NCBI GenBank assembly: GCA_002495625.1
Contig: DAGC01000003.1
Coordinates: forward strand, 62,001-126,000
Length of the DNA: 64,000 nt
Source of the DNA: Methanobacterium sp. UBA375
Lineage (GTDB): Archaea > Methanobacteriota > Methanobacteria > Methanobacteriales > Methanobacteriaceae
Direction of reading: 5' to 3'
In this document: positions 1-10,139 of the stretch, one piece after another
Layout: each line of letters starts with the position of its first letter
Numbering within the stretch: position 1 is the first letter of the stretch
Notes under the pieces: generated by a model
The model's input: the letters and a program-made list of their open reading frames with translations, nothing else
Database searches by the model: none
Told to the model about the DNA's origin: nothing
Program-made: the position numbers and the translations under genes

Positions 1-203
1 TTAGAACCCCAGGGGATGAGATCTTTTATCTCTTGCGATTTGCTGGTATGTTTATTAAATAATACCATGCTAATTGCTTCTATTAAAGTGCTTTTACCGC
101 TTTCATTTGGTCCATATATGACATTAAGGCCTGGAGAAAATTCATATTCTACCGGTTGTCGGAAATCTTTCCAGTTAGTTAAACTAATTGTTTCAAGCAT
201 CAT
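1..203 (-). CDS. Rad50/SbcC-like ATPase, N-terminal part only (runs off window)
   Basis: The 67 visible residues begin MLETISLTNWKDF and contain a P-loop, GPNESGKST, followed by LIEAISMVLF. This is the start of an SMC/Rad50-type ATPase, the kind that pairs with an Mre11-like nuclease. The start ATG overlaps the stop of the upstream nuclease gene (ATGA), and GGAGG lies just before it, so the two are probably translationally coupled. The rest lies beyond base 1, so coiled coil, zinc hook and Walker B cannot be checked. The wording of the N-terminus also resembles the YhaN-like AAA_27 group. This would be a second Rad50-like protein besides the one at 3699-6146. Confidence 0.8.
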   Translation of the reverse strand, partial: MMLETISLTNWKDFRQPVEYEFSPGLNVIYGPNESGKSTLIEAISMVLFNKHTSKSQEIKDLIPWGS

Positions 204-1405
204 TTTGAAACCTCCATAGTGATCCGGTATAATATAAGAATTGCCCGCTGTAATATCTCAGGAGAAACCTGTTTGATGCTTTCATGATCCTTTATTTCCT
301 GGAAAATTTCATCAACTTTTTCTGGAGATAAGTTTGAATATTCCTGTAGTCGAGGGTGATATTTCATCAAGGCTAAAAGAGCATCGAATGTGTGGGATAA
401 TATAGTTCCTTCTGGTATCATCGCCTTAAATTCTAAGGAATTGGGTTGAAGATAAAGTTCATGCATATCTATATCCAAAAACATAAAATTAGATTCATAA
501 TTGGCTGCTAAGGATTCAATTTCATTTCTAATTTCTTGGTCAGTTATCCCATTTATAGACAGTTTTAAAATAGTATTTTCAGGATTCGAAATCTCTTGTA
601 ATGTTGAATGTACTCTTAACAAGTCTTCTTCACTATATATGGTTTCAGTATTTTTAACCCAGTTTAAAGAACCAGTATTTATTTCATTAATAACTGGAGG
701 ATCATTTGAATCATTTATTTCCACAATTACCGCGTTTCCACTGTTTTTTTCACCAAATTTTGTGGTTTCGGGAGTTCCAGGATAAACAGTTTTTATTTGA
801 CCATCTTTAGATGTATGTTCGTAAAAAGAGTGCCATTCACCCAATGCCAGATAATTCAGACCGGATTTATCGGCCCTTTCGGGATCAATAGGAAAATTAG
901 ATGCATCAATAAATCCTTCTATTTCTATATTACCATGAGCAATACCAATAGAGATTTCAGAATTATTAGCATTTATCCACTCTGTTAGATCCTTACTTGA
1001 TTGTTTTTGAGTTATAGGGCAGGGGTATAAAACTACACCAGAATTTACTTCATTTAAGGGTTCAGGATCTTTTAGGATGTGCACATTACTTAAAGAATCC
1101 CAAGCTGAATATAAATATGGTGAATCTAATGTCAATGGATCATGATTTCCTGGAAGAATATATACATCTAATGGGCTAGCTTTTAGCATTAACTGAATAA
1201 CTCGATTTAAAGTTCGCCTCTCAATATTATTACTATCAAAAAGATCTCCTGATATTAAAACAAAATCAACATTCGATTCTTTAGCGGCTTCTAATAATTT
1301 TTCAGCTGTTTTAATTCTCATTTCCCGTACAGCATCGGCTTTAGATCCCAATTGTGAAAATTTAATTCCTAAATGCCAGTCTGCGGTGTGCATGAACTTC
1401 ACCAT
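200..1405 (-). CDS. Mre11/SbcD-like DNA repair exonuclease, second copy
   Basis: A 401-residue calcineurin-type metallophosphoesterase. Metal-binding motifs are seen in order: HTADWHLG (about residue 7), SGDLFD (about 53), PGNHDPL (about 87) and a later GIAHG. These are the marks of the Mre11/SbcD nucleases, which trim DNA ends with a Rad50-type partner; the partner here is the overlapping downstream gene. I start at the ATG at 1405, which has GGGGGT seven bases upstream, rather than at the GTG three bases before it. It is divergent from the KTSC gene. It differs in sequence from the Mre11 at 6151-7410, so it is a paralogue from a different subfamily and not a recent duplicate. Confidence 0.85.
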   Translation of the reverse strand: MVKFMHTADWHLGIKFSQLGSKADAVREMRIKTAEKLLEAAKESNVDFVLISGDLFDSNNIERRTLNRVIQLMLKASPLDVYILPGNHDPLTLDSPYLYSAWDSLSNVHILKDPEPLNEVNSGVVLYPCPITQKQSSKDLTEWINANNSEISIGIAHGNIEIEGFIDASNFPIDPERADKSGLNYLALGEWHSFYEHTSKDGQIKTVYPGTPETTKFGEKNSGNAVIVEINDSNDPPVINEINTGSLNWVKNTETIYSEEDLLRVHSTLQEISNPENTILKLSINGITDQEIRNEIESLAANYESNFMFLDIDMHELYLQPNSLEFKAMIPEGTILSHTFDALLALMKYHPRLQEYSNLSPEKVDEIFQEIKDHESIKQVSPEILQRAILILYRITMEVSK

Positions 1406-1515
1406 CACGATACCCCCTATTTATTAAATTCAGTCCAGTTCATACTTTTATAATATTTTATATAGTGATATAATATAATTTCTAATATCTATTAATTCAA
1501 AGGGGGAGATAAATT

Positions 1516-1728
1516 ATGTCAAAACAGCTTGTAAATTCTAGTAACTTATATTCCGTGGAATATAACAAAGAAAATAAAACCTTAGAAGTTGAATTTAATA
1601 AAGGGGGTGTATATCAATATTCCAATGTTCCAGAATCAGTATTTAATCAATTAATGGCGGCACCTTCTAAAGGCTCTTATCTCTATCATAATATCCGAGA
1701 TCAATATGATACTAAAAAAATTCGTTAA
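1516..1728 (+). CDS. KTSC domain protein
   Basis: A 70-residue protein that matches the KTSC domain pattern: a hydrophobic start with LYSVEYN, then LEVEFNKGGVYQYSNVP, and a C-terminal KGSYLYHNIRDQY. The family is small and often found alone or fused to nucleic-acid enzymes; its molecular function is not established. A strong ribosome binding site (GGGGGAG) precedes the ATG. It ends 10 bases before the OLD-family gene, so the two are probably cotranscribed and sit as a plus-strand pair between two minus-strand nuclease operons. Confidence 0.8.
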   Translation: MSKQLVNSSNLYSVEYNKENKTLEVEFNKGGVYQYSNVPESVFNQLMAAPSKGSYLYHNIRDQYDTKKIR

Positions 1729-1738
1729 GTGATGTGTG

Positions 1739-3677
1739 ATGATAATTGAGTCAATTCATGTCCAAAATTTTCGTAGTATTCATGATGAGATACTTACCTG
1801 TGACAATCTTACCGCGTTAATTGGACCGAATGGATCTGGCAAATCTGCTTTTTTGAAAGCTTTACAAATTTTTTATAATTCAAATGCAGAATACAGAAGA
1901 CGATTTTTATGCTAATAATACTGATGAAACCATTAATCTCACTGTTACATTTAAGGATTTGAACACTGAAGAACAAAACTGCTTTAAAAAATACATTAAA
2001 GACAATAAATTAGTAGTTAAAAAAATTCTTTCATGGCCAAGGAATAATAAAAGTCAACTATATTATGGCTTACATCTTCAAAACCCGGATTTTGATAAAT
2101 TTAGATCTGCAAGTGGTGGTGATTTTAAAAAAGAATATAAAAAACTTAAAGAAGGGGATTACCCAGATTTAGATACTTACACAAATAAAACCGATGCAGA
2201 GGAGTCTTTACAGAAACTAGAAAATTCTAATCCAGATCAGTGTAGTTTAAAACAAGATGAAGGACAATTTTTTGGGTTTAAAGAGGTTGGAATTGGCAAC
2301 CTTGGAAGATTTACTCAATTTGTATACATACCTGCTGTCTATGATGCATCAGAAGAAACGCTCGAAGGTAGAGGAACCATTTTTACACAAATAATGGATT
2401 TGGTTATAAGAAGAGTACTTTCAGAGAAAAAAGAATTCCAAGAATTAGAAACTAAAACTAAAACTAAATATAACAAAATATTGCAAGACGAATCTGATTC
2501 TTTAGTCAATTTAGAAACTGATCTAAGCTCTATATTAAGTATTTATGTCCCTAATGCTTCTGTTAATTTGAAATGGAAAGAGGAGGAATCTATAAAGATT
2601 CCTACACCTCAAGCCGAAATGAAACTTATTGAAGATGATTATTCATCTTCTGTTGAACGTTGTGGCCACGGCCTACAACGTGCTTTTATAATGACCATGC
2701 TACAATACTTATCCTCCGTCCAGTCCACACAATCTGAAAATGAAGATAAAAAGTTATCAAGTTTACCCAACGTCATTATCGGAATTGAGGAACCTGAAAT
2801 ATATCAACATCCAAATAGACAACGGCACCTATCAAAAATCCTCTTAAAACTTGCTGAAGACGGTATCAAAGGAGTTGTGGAAGATATGCAGATGATATAC
2901 ACAACACATTCACCTCTTTTTGTAGATTTAGATCGATTTGAAAATATAAGAAAATTATATAAAACAGAAGAGGACTCAAAACGCCCCAAAGTAACAAAAA
3001 TTAGTCTTACCAACTTTAATGAGATTGTGGCTAAAGTGGAAAAGGCTGAAAATGTGAAATCGGGAACATATAAACCAGAAGCATTTAAAGCAAGAATCAA
3101 AGCTATAATGACTCCTTGGATGAACGAAGGATTCTTTGCGGATGTTATTGTTTTAGTTGAAGGAATTAATGATTTAGCTGCAATTACTGGAACAGCAGCA
3201 GAATTAGGGTATGATTTAGAAAGTATTGGAATTTCAGTTATTCCATGTATGAGCAAAAACAACCTCCACCAACCTGCTTCTATCTTTTCAAATCTTGAAA
3301 TACCTATTTATGGTGTATGGGATAGTGACTACGGAAAATATAAAGACAAGACTGCTGAAAAGAGAAACGAAATAAACAAAAATCATAGATTACTCAGATT
3401 ATTCAATAATAATGTCGAAGATTGGCCCAATTTAGTTACGGAAAATTTTGCATGTTTTAAAAATAATCTTAATTATACTTTAAGATCTGAAATCGGGACT
3501 ACTGTTTATGACAAAGTAATTAATGACTGTTGTGACAATCTTTGTATGGCAAAAAAGGACGCTGAAAAAAGATCACAAGTTATAGAAACATTAATAAAAG
3601 AAGCTCGTGAAAAAAGCCAGAAAAGTGAAACAGTAGAAAAAATAGTCCACAATATAATCAAAATGGCTGACAAATAG
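1739..3677 (+). pseudogene. OLD-family ATP-dependent nuclease, frameshifted near codon 51
   Basis: Two frames together make one OLD-family protein of about 647 residues. The first frame, from ATG 1739 (GTGATG just upstream), gives MIIESIHVQNFRSI and the P-loop GPNGSGKSAF, then stops at 1913-1915. The second frame is open from 1884 to 3677 and carries the ABC-like signature region, Walker B (IIGIEEPEIYQHP), TTHSPLF and a Toprim domain (VLVEGIND, later WDSD). The join is natural if reading moves +1 near 1892: ...FYNSNAE then TEDDFYANN. The second frame has no ribosome binding site at its first ATG (1884). Homologues are ATP-driven nucleases linked to phage defence and repair. The gene is broken, or recoded, or carries a sequence error; all other motifs are intact, so the change looks recent. 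Confidence 0.8.
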
Positions 3678-3698
3678 GTTTTTAGAATATAACTATAA

Positions 3699-6146
3699 TT
3701 AACTTATTTTAAACACCTCAGAAATCCCATTAACTTTTTCTATACGGAAAATATTATCTGCAAAACTCTCTAGCTCTCTTTCATGTGACACAATAATTAT
3801 TTGAGGACTTTCTAGTTCAGTCAAGATTTCTCTGACCTTATATAATTGTTCCTTGCTGAAACCATCGGTTGGTTCGTCAAATATTAGCAAATTAGATTTC
3901 ATTCCTGTAGACACATTTTTAACAACATTATTTAAAGCTAAACGATAAGCTAGAGCCACACTAGTTTTTTCACCACCACTTAAGTAATTCATATCCTGTT
4001 CAAATCTATCTTGTTCAACAATCGGCGTAAATTCTTCGTTTAGCCGAGCAGTTTTAGTATCATCATCTATAAGTATATTAAACCACTTTTGGAAGTTATC
4101 ATTAAATTCTTCAAGTCGCTTATTCATGACATGACTCTCAATTAAGCTGACTGTTGGAATAAAATAGTCATTTAACCAATTTTGGTGCTCATTTAAACTT
4201 TTTAATTGTTTTTTAAGTGTTTCTTTTTTTTGTACTTCATCTTCAAGTTTTGTTATAACTTCATCTAAAGTTTTGATTAAAGTTTTAGTAGATACGATCC
4301 TTTCCTTTATAGTCTCAAACTCAACTTCAATTCTTTTAAAATCAGATTTCAATTCATTCAATTTATTTAAAATCGTGTTTAATTTATCTGATCTCTCTTT
4401 GGCTATCGTAAGATCATTTTCTAACCGAACAATATCAGTCTGAAGGACTTTTATCATTTGTTTATTATCTTCAATTTTAGTAAGATTCTTTTCTAATTGA
4501 TATTTAGTGTTATTTAGGTTTTCTATGTTTCTTTCAAACTCTTTAAGTTTTTCAAGAGTTTTTTCTAGATGATTTACATATTCATCAATATTGTCAAAAT
4601 TGGAATAATCATCAATTGCCAAAGCTATATCTTCATTTAAGTTTTCTAAATTTCTCTTAATAGAATTCAATCTACTTTCTAACATTTTAAGGCCAGAAGT
4701 TTTATCAATAAAGGCTTCCAATTTTTCCATATTATTTTGTAAATGATTTAATTCGAATTTCTGTGTTTCTAATTTTTTATCCTCATTTAACCATGATGTA
4801 TTTAAATTTTCGATTTCTTTGTTGATTTTATTGATTTCTTTTTCTTTTTCATCTTTTAAGTTCTGTTTATGTTTAGAATCTAATAAAGTACCACAAATCG
4901 GACATGAACCTTCTAAGCCTTCTAAATTTTCCAATTTTTCAATGATATCCATTTTTCTGGCGTCTAATCTATAAATTTTTTCAGATATTTCTTGAATCTG
5001 TTCTAAACGGGAGTTAATTGAATCATTCTGTTTTTCTATTTTTGAAATTAAAATTTCTTTTGAGTATTGTATTTCATCGAGATTTTTATCTTTATCTTCG
5101 CCAAGATCATTTTGAATCTTTCGCATGTCTTCATTTAACAAATTAAAATTAGCCAAAAACGCTTCATGCTTTTTTATTTTTCCTTTTATATAGTTAATTC
5201 TGTTCTTTAAATCATTTTGAGTCTTATTAGTTGGTTTTTCAAGTTTTTCCAATTTTTCAATGATTGGTAAAAATCTAGATTGATTCTCTTCTTCAGCAGC
5301 TTTAATTTCTTGTTCATATTGAACTGACAAATGCTTTTTATCTTCTATTTGTTTTATCAGATGAGGAATTTCAGCTTTTATTTCTTTGATTTGTGATTCT
5401 AACTCCTGTAATTTCTGTATCTCTTCTTTCTGTTTGTTCATTTCTTTCTCTGTATCCTTTCCCGTATGTGTAAGTTCTGTGAATAAATTTTGTTTATTTT
5501 CCCTATCTGTCTTCAATTCTTTGATTTCACTCTGTTTTTCAGCTAAATCAGCGGTTTGCCCCGCTAAATAATTGATTTTATCTTTTAAATATCTTGAAAT
5601 TAAACGAGTATTTTCGGCAGCAATTTTATAATCTTCAATTCCAAAAGCTTTTCTAAGTGTTTGAAGTCTCGATTCCGGCCTTTGCAAGATAATTTGCTTC
5701 ATTTCTTCTTGTGGGGTGTATACAGCATATCGAAATATGTAGCTATTAGCCCTTGGATTTGGATGTTCTTTGAAATCAAGGATGTCTAAAATTTTTTCTT
5801 TCATTTCAGAAGGCGATAATTGCCATTTTGCCTTATTAAATATTAACAAACCTTTATCTTGCGTTACAGGATTATTTATGGTTTTCCGGAATAAAGTCCT
5901 CTCAATTTTACCTTGTTTGCCCTCCACTTCAAACTCTAAAATTACAGAACCTTTTAAAGTATTTTTACGTAATAATGAATCAGCTCTCTGGTTTCCAAGT
6001 CCAAATAAAGCAAATTCAATAGCCATCAAAATAGTTGATTTTCCAGAGCCGATGTCACCCTCAAATAAAGATATTCCCAACGGAAATTCTATTTTAGCTT
6101 CCTTATAGCTTCTTATATTCCGAATAGAAATTGACTTAAATAGCAT
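3699..6146 (-). CDS. rad50: DNA double-strand break repair ATPase Rad50
   Basis: An 815-residue SMC-like protein. It has an N-terminal P-loop (GDIGSGKSTILMAIEFALFG), long heptad-rich coiled coils, a zinc hook CPIC near residue 413, then the ABC signature YLSGGEKTS, Walker B LLIFDEPTDGF and IIVSHERELE at the end. It works with Mre11 to bridge and process DNA ends. The ATG at 6146 is preferred over the GTG at 6158 because GGGTG lies nine bases before it. It overlaps the end of mre11, being the last gene of the nurA-herA-mre11-rad50 operon. The coding strand is A+T-rich and Lys/Glu/Asn-rich. Confidence 0.95.
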   Translation of the reverse strand: MLFKSISIRNIRSYKEAKIEFPLGISLFEGDIGSGKSTILMAIEFALFGLGNQRADSLLRKNTLKGSVILEFEVEGKQGKIERTLFRKTINNPVTQDKGLLIFNKAKWQLSPSEMKEKILDILDFKEHPNPRANSYIFRYAVYTPQEEMKQIILQRPESRLQTLRKAFGIEDYKIAAENTRLISRYLKDKINYLAGQTADLAEKQSEIKELKTDRENKQNLFTELTHTGKDTEKEMNKQKEEIQKLQELESQIKEIKAEIPHLIKQIEDKKHLSVQYEQEIKAAEEENQSRFLPIIEKLEKLEKPTNKTQNDLKNRINYIKGKIKKHEAFLANFNLLNEDMRKIQNDLGEDKDKNLDEIQYSKEILISKIEKQNDSINSRLEQIQEISEKIYRLDARKMDIIEKLENLEGLEGSCPICGTLLDSKHKQNLKDEKEKEINKINKEIENLNTSWLNEDKKLETQKFELNHLQNNMEKLEAFIDKTSGLKMLESRLNSIKRNLENLNEDIALAIDDYSNFDNIDEYVNHLEKTLEKLKEFERNIENLNNTKYQLEKNLTKIEDNKQMIKVLQTDIVRLENDLTIAKERSDKLNTILNKLNELKSDFKRIEVEFETIKERIVSTKTLIKTLDEVITKLEDEVQKKETLKKQLKSLNEHQNWLNDYFIPTVSLIESHVMNKRLEEFNDNFQKWFNILIDDDTKTARLNEEFTPIVEQDRFEQDMNYLSGGEKTSVALAYRLALNNVVKNVSTGMKSNLLIFDEPTDGFSKEQLYKVREILTELESPQIIIVSHERELESFADNIFRIEKVNGISEVFKIS

Positions 6147-6150
6147 TGAT

Positions 6151-7410
6151 TTAAACACCCATAATCTTCAAAGCTTCTTTAAGGATCCTGTTGGAATAAT
6201 TTGATTTCTTTTCATTGATTTTTTGATTTTGTTTTAAAATATCCATTAAGCTTATAGCCAATTTCACGCCTTTTTCACCATTTAAATTATCATCTAAAAC
6301 ATTTAAATTAGAAATGTTCTCTCTAAATAAACTTTTTTCAATTTCTGATATTTCTTTTCCTTTAAAAGGAATTGGGTCAAACTCTTTTGATAAAAGTGAA
6401 TAATATGTAATGCCTACATGAATAGCTCCTTTATTTCTTATTCGAATTCTTATTTCATTAAAATTTATATCAAGAGTTTTACCACTTGCTAAAGTACCTT
6501 TAACTTTAATAATCACTATTTTCCCATTAAAGTCAGTTTTCTCAATCTTATCTAAAATCTCCTCATAAACTTGATGTGAACTCTTGTTATCTGCATTAAA
6601 AGACAAAAATTCATATTTCACTAACTTTATTTCATGAAATTTGATATTTCGAACCTTCTTGTCAAATTCTACTATACAAAATCCTCTTTTGACATTCTTA
6701 CTCGCGGACATTTCTAAATCCCTAGGATATCCTGCAAATGGAGAACCAGGATATGCTATTGGACCATATTCCGGAAAATCTTTTGTACAGAATCTGGTGT
6801 GAACATCTCCACCAGCATAATAGTCAAAACCTTTAGGAAAATAAGAAATATGGAGGCTTTCAATTGGTAAACTTCTTGGTAGAATATCCAAACCTGCATG
6901 AAAAACAAATATTTTGAAACCTTTTTCCTCTTCCAAACTTTTAATATCAAGCATTTTGAAATATTCTTTTTCTAAGCCAATCTTTTTACCAGAAATACCC
7001 ACCAATTTAGCTTTTGTTTTTTCATCAACAGTGAATTTAAGCTTTAGTCGTTCTTTACCTGTTTCTCCATCATCATATACTTCAGGCACAAATATTTTTT
7101 TTAATAATCCACTTTCGGCTATTATATCAATAATGGAAGTTGCATTTGGACTGAAATCGTGACTCCCATATATTACGTAAATGGGAATCCCCTTCTCATG
7201 AATTTTCTTTAGCTTTCCTACTGCATTCTTAACAATACCTAAATCTGGAAGATTTGAGTGAAATAAATCCCCTGCTATGACAATAAAATCAACATTTTCT
7301 TCTATACATTTGTTTAATATCTGCTCAAATGTTGAAAATTCTAATTCTTTCAATTCATGAGTTTTCTGGGCTCCGAGATGTATGTCAGCAATATGGGCAA
7401 ATTTATACAT
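6151..7410 (-). CDS. mre11: Mre11 nuclease
   Basis: A 419-residue metallophosphoesterase of the archaeal Mre11 family. Motifs: FAHIADIHLG (residues 4-13), IAGDLFHSN, YGSHDFSP, and a later GGDVHTR. It is the nuclease of the Mre11-Rad50 complex, acting on DNA ends before recombination. I start at MYKFAH (7410): a ribosome binding site, GGATGAT, overlaps the herA stop just before it; a longer frame adds 26 basic residues with no homology feel. The third motif reads GSHD where classical members have GNHD, which could alter metal binding, though I recall this variant in other euryarchaea. It lies between herA and rad50. Confidence 0.93.
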   Translation of the reverse strand: MYKFAHIADIHLGAQKTHELKELEFSTFEQILNKCIEENVDFIVIAGDLFHSNLPDLGIVKNAVGKLKKIHEKGIPIYVIYGSHDFSPNATSIIDIIAESGLLKKIFVPEVYDDGETGKERLKLKFTVDEKTKAKLVGISGKKIGLEKEYFKMLDIKSLEEEKGFKIFVFHAGLDILPRSLPIESLHISYFPKGFDYYAGGDVHTRFCTKDFPEYGPIAYPGSPFAGYPRDLEMSASKNVKRGFCIVEFDKKVRNIKFHEIKLVKYEFLSFNADNKSSHQVYEEILDKIEKTDFNGKIVIIKVKGTLASGKTLDINFNEIRIRIRNKGAIHVGITYYSLLSKEFDPIPFKGKEISEIEKSLFRENISNLNVLDDNLNGEKGVKLAISLMDILKQNQKINEKKSNYSNRILKEALKIMGV

Positions 7411-7414
7411 TTTA

Positions 7415-9019
7415 TCATCCTGGTGTCTGTGTACGTGCCTTTTCTTGCTCATTTTCATTTTTATCTTGGAAATTTTTAATATATTCATTAAAATAAGGTA
7501 TTTTAATTGGAATTGCGAATTTCGTGAATATGCTACTTACTATGGCTTCTCCTTTATCTAAACTTGCAATTATTCTGTTGTCCTCAGATAAATCTTGTGA
7601 AGCACTTTCAATTATAGCATGTCTTTCTACAGCCATTTCATTTCCTAAAATAATCTTTGTGTTCATATTTGCCAGAATTGTTTTTGGAATTAAGCTAGAC
7701 AATTGAGTAATGGCAATTAACCCTATTTGGAATTTACGTCCTTCTCTAGCTATGGTACTATATATATCGTTTCCAGGAGCTTCCATAGCTTCTTTACCTA
7801 AAACTCGAGGAGCTTCTTCAATTATAACACTAATTACTGGTTTTTTTCGTAATTCAACAGTGTTATATTCTTTATATTTGTTAAACAATTTTTCTAAGAT
7901 CATACTTCCTACTAATAACTCTTCTGGATCGTTTAATTTTGAACTATCAATAATAACTACTTTGCCCTGTTCCAAAGACTCAGTTATATTGTCTATCGTA
8001 CTTTCTCCAACTATACCGCCTTTAAATAGGCTACTTCTATAACCTAATTTGACTTCACCATTTTCATCAATTTTAGTGTAAATACCAAAGATATTGTCAA
8101 ATTTCCTTTTTAGGACTTTTAGAGTCTTTGGATGAACTCCATCAATATCATTAGATTTAAAGATCTCAGAAATCCAATTATCTCCAAATCTATTGCGTAT
8201 TAAATACAATGCTTCATTTTGAGCTTGAGTTAAATATGTTAATCCCCTAACTTGTTTTGGTGTTATCGATTTTATATTAATAATTAATTTAGATTGCCCA
8301 ATTGGAGGGTCTGTAGAATAATATTCTAATTTATCCTCACTATCTTCATGATCCTTTAATCCAACATCATTTCTACCATAGTATTCATCATGAGGATCCA
8401 AAACTAAAATTCCAGCATTATCAGATTTTAAAAGACTACATAACATCACTTTAACTAAATTACTCTTGCCTCTGCCGGTTGTCGCTGGTATTAGTATATG
8501 GTGAGTGAGTGCATCTTTAGCATCTATAGAAACATCTAAATCATTCAAAACATTTGAACCACTGCGAACATTACCCAAATAGAGGGAATCTTCAATTTTT
8601 TCAGGTTTTAGAAATTCTAAATCTTTAGTTCTAATTGAGTATACAGGATTAAAGAAATTTGGTAAACTTTTTGGACTTTTTGTATCATATTTTCTATTTT
8701 TTTTCTGGATATTGAGCATTGGTTTAGCAATTCCCACTGAGTAATTAGTTAGTTCTGGCTCTAAATAAATTAAATCTGGATCATATCCTTCTAATTCCAT
8801 ACCTGCTAGTAATTCATGAATTGCGGGTGATATTTGACTTTTATATTCAACATCTTTTATTTGAAGTACGGTATAATTTCTTTGTTGCATTTCATCATCT
8901 GACAAATCTAAATCATTATAGGCAATTAATAATTCTCCGAGTTCTAATTTTTCGTCACTTTTTTCTCGGATTAGGATGTTTTTTAACCCTCCACCAACGA
9001 TTTGACCTCTCTTATCCAT
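7415..9019 (-). CDS. herA: HerA bipolar DNA helicase/translocase
   Basis: A 534-residue protein with an N-terminal HAS-barrel-like region and a FtsK/VirB4-type motor: Walker A PATTGRGKSNLVK near residue 185, then GILVLDPHDEYYG, and a later IIEEAPRVLG as Walker B with an arginine-rich AREGRK segment. HerA is a hexameric DNA translocase that binds the NurA nuclease and resects ends together with Mre11-Rad50. GGTGG precedes the ATG; the upstream nurA stop is 10 bases away and the downstream mre11 start lies within 10 bases of its end, so this is a tight operon. Confidence 0.93.
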   Translation of the reverse strand: MDKRGQIVGGGLKNILIREKSDEKLELGELLIAYNDLDLSDDEMQQRNYTVLQIKDVEYKSQISPAIHELLAGMELEGYDPDLIYLEPELTNYSVGIAKPMLNIQKKNRKYDTKSPKSLPNFFNPVYSIRTKDLEFLKPEKIEDSLYLGNVRSGSNVLNDLDVSIDAKDALTHHILIPATTGRGKSNLVKVMLCSLLKSDNAGILVLDPHDEYYGRNDVGLKDHEDSEDKLEYYSTDPPIGQSKLIINIKSITPKQVRGLTYLTQAQNEALYLIRNRFGDNWISEIFKSNDIDGVHPKTLKVLKRKFDNIFGIYTKIDENGEVKLGYRSSLFKGGIVGESTIDNITESLEQGKVVIIDSSKLNDPEELLVGSMILEKLFNKYKEYNTVELRKKPVISVIIEEAPRVLGKEAMEAPGNDIYSTIAREGRKFQIGLIAITQLSSLIPKTILANMNTKIILGNEMAVERHAIIESASQDLSEDNRIIASLDKGEAIVSSIFTKFAIPIKIPYFNEYIKNFQDKNENEQEKARTQTPG

Positions 9020-9029
9020 TTATTCCACC

Positions 9030-10139
9030 CTATTTATTGTCTAATTTTTCGTGACTATTTACAATTTTCATTAGAGGATTAACTTGTGGCCATACTCCTC
9101 TCCTTGAAAGTTCTGAATACAATCTCGTTTTATAACCGTCCAATTCATCGTTTTTAACTCTCGCCCATAAATCAGCATCTATTAATCCATAAGGGTATCC
9201 AGGGAGTCTTATATCTTTTGAATTATCTGCAATTGCTGAAACAACATCTAAAATATCCTTCTTACTCATATTATCTGCTTGTTCTTTTAATATTTCAAAT
9301 CTAAAAGAGGTATAAGCATGTTTATTTAGCTTAACAACCATTATAATAGCTCGATGTTCAGAATTTTCTTCTTTACTCCTGGCGACAGGGTAATAACACC
9401 ATTTATCATATTTTATTTCCAATTCCTCTGCTAACCTTTGAATAGAATCTATAAGTGAAATTTGAGTGTCAGTTGTTAATCTGCAAGTTTTAGATAATCC
9501 AGTGAAGATAACATTTTTTTCAATTGCTTTATCAAAAACTTTGTCAACACATTTGTATTCATTAGTATGAGAAGTTTGCAATGATCCGTCTTTTACTATT
9601 ATATCTCCAGATTCCAACTCTAAGTCGATAATATGTTTTGCAATTGTCCATTCAGAAAATCTTCGAGCCATAGACGCCATTCTTTCCATTCCAGCTTGTG
9701 TTCCTGATTCTACTTTTTCTTCACGGGTATTAACCTTTAAATATTTTTCATCTGGAAGAAATTTTCTAAATTCATCCTTAACTGAGCTTATTTTTGTTTC
9801 AAAATAGATATCATTAGCTTTTAATTGGGAAGAAGTAAAAGAAAGAAACTCTATCCTCTGAGAGATATCAGATTTAGGTTTGAGACGTTTATTATTTTTA
9901 AATATATTAAAATATATCCGATTTACCTGTACCGAATATTCAGGAGCGGGTAAGATCTCTTGATTACCCCCATCAATAAAAGCTATTTTTCTATCTGTTT
10001 CAGAATACTTAATTGGATGGAAATTATTTTTGTTTAGTGGGTAGGAGTCATAATTTGATTTATTAAAAAAGGGATCCCCTAATTCACGTTTAAATATATC
10101 AGAGCTTAGTATTTCGGCTATTTCTTTAATACTTTTAAT
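9030..10139 (-). CDS. nurA: NurA 5'-3' nuclease, apparently starting at ATT
   Basis: The frame encodes about 369 residues. The N-terminal third contains KIAFIDGGNQEIL near residue 50, the first NurA acidic motif; a central IIVKDGSLQ and a C-terminal GYPYGLIDAD segment fit the rest of the RNase H-like NurA fold. An ATG-only call would begin at 9689 and lose the catalytic aspartate. Upstream of 9689 the frame is open to about 10163 but has no ATG, GTG or TTG. A perfect GGAGG at 10147-10151 stands seven bases before ATT at 10139-10137, so ATT is my start. NurA partners HerA, the next gene. First gene of the operon. Confidence 0.82.
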   Translation of the reverse strand: MKSIKEIAEILSSDIFKRELGDPFFNKSNYDSYPLNKNNFHPIKYSETDRKIAFIDGGNQEILPAPEYSVQVNRIYFNIFKNNKRLKPKSDISQRIEFLSFTSSQLKANDIYFETKISSVKDEFRKFLPDEKYLKVNTREEKVESGTQAGMERMASMARRFSEWTIAKHIIDLELESGDIIVKDGSLQTSHTNEYKCVDKVFDKAIEKNVIFTGLSKTCRLTTDTQISLIDSIQRLAEELEIKYDKWCYYPVARSKEENSEHRAIIMVVKLNKHAYTSFRFEILKEQADNMSKKDILDVVSAIADNSKDIRLPGYPYGLIDADLWARVKNDELDGYKTRLYSELSRRGVWPQVNPLMKIVNSHEKLDNK

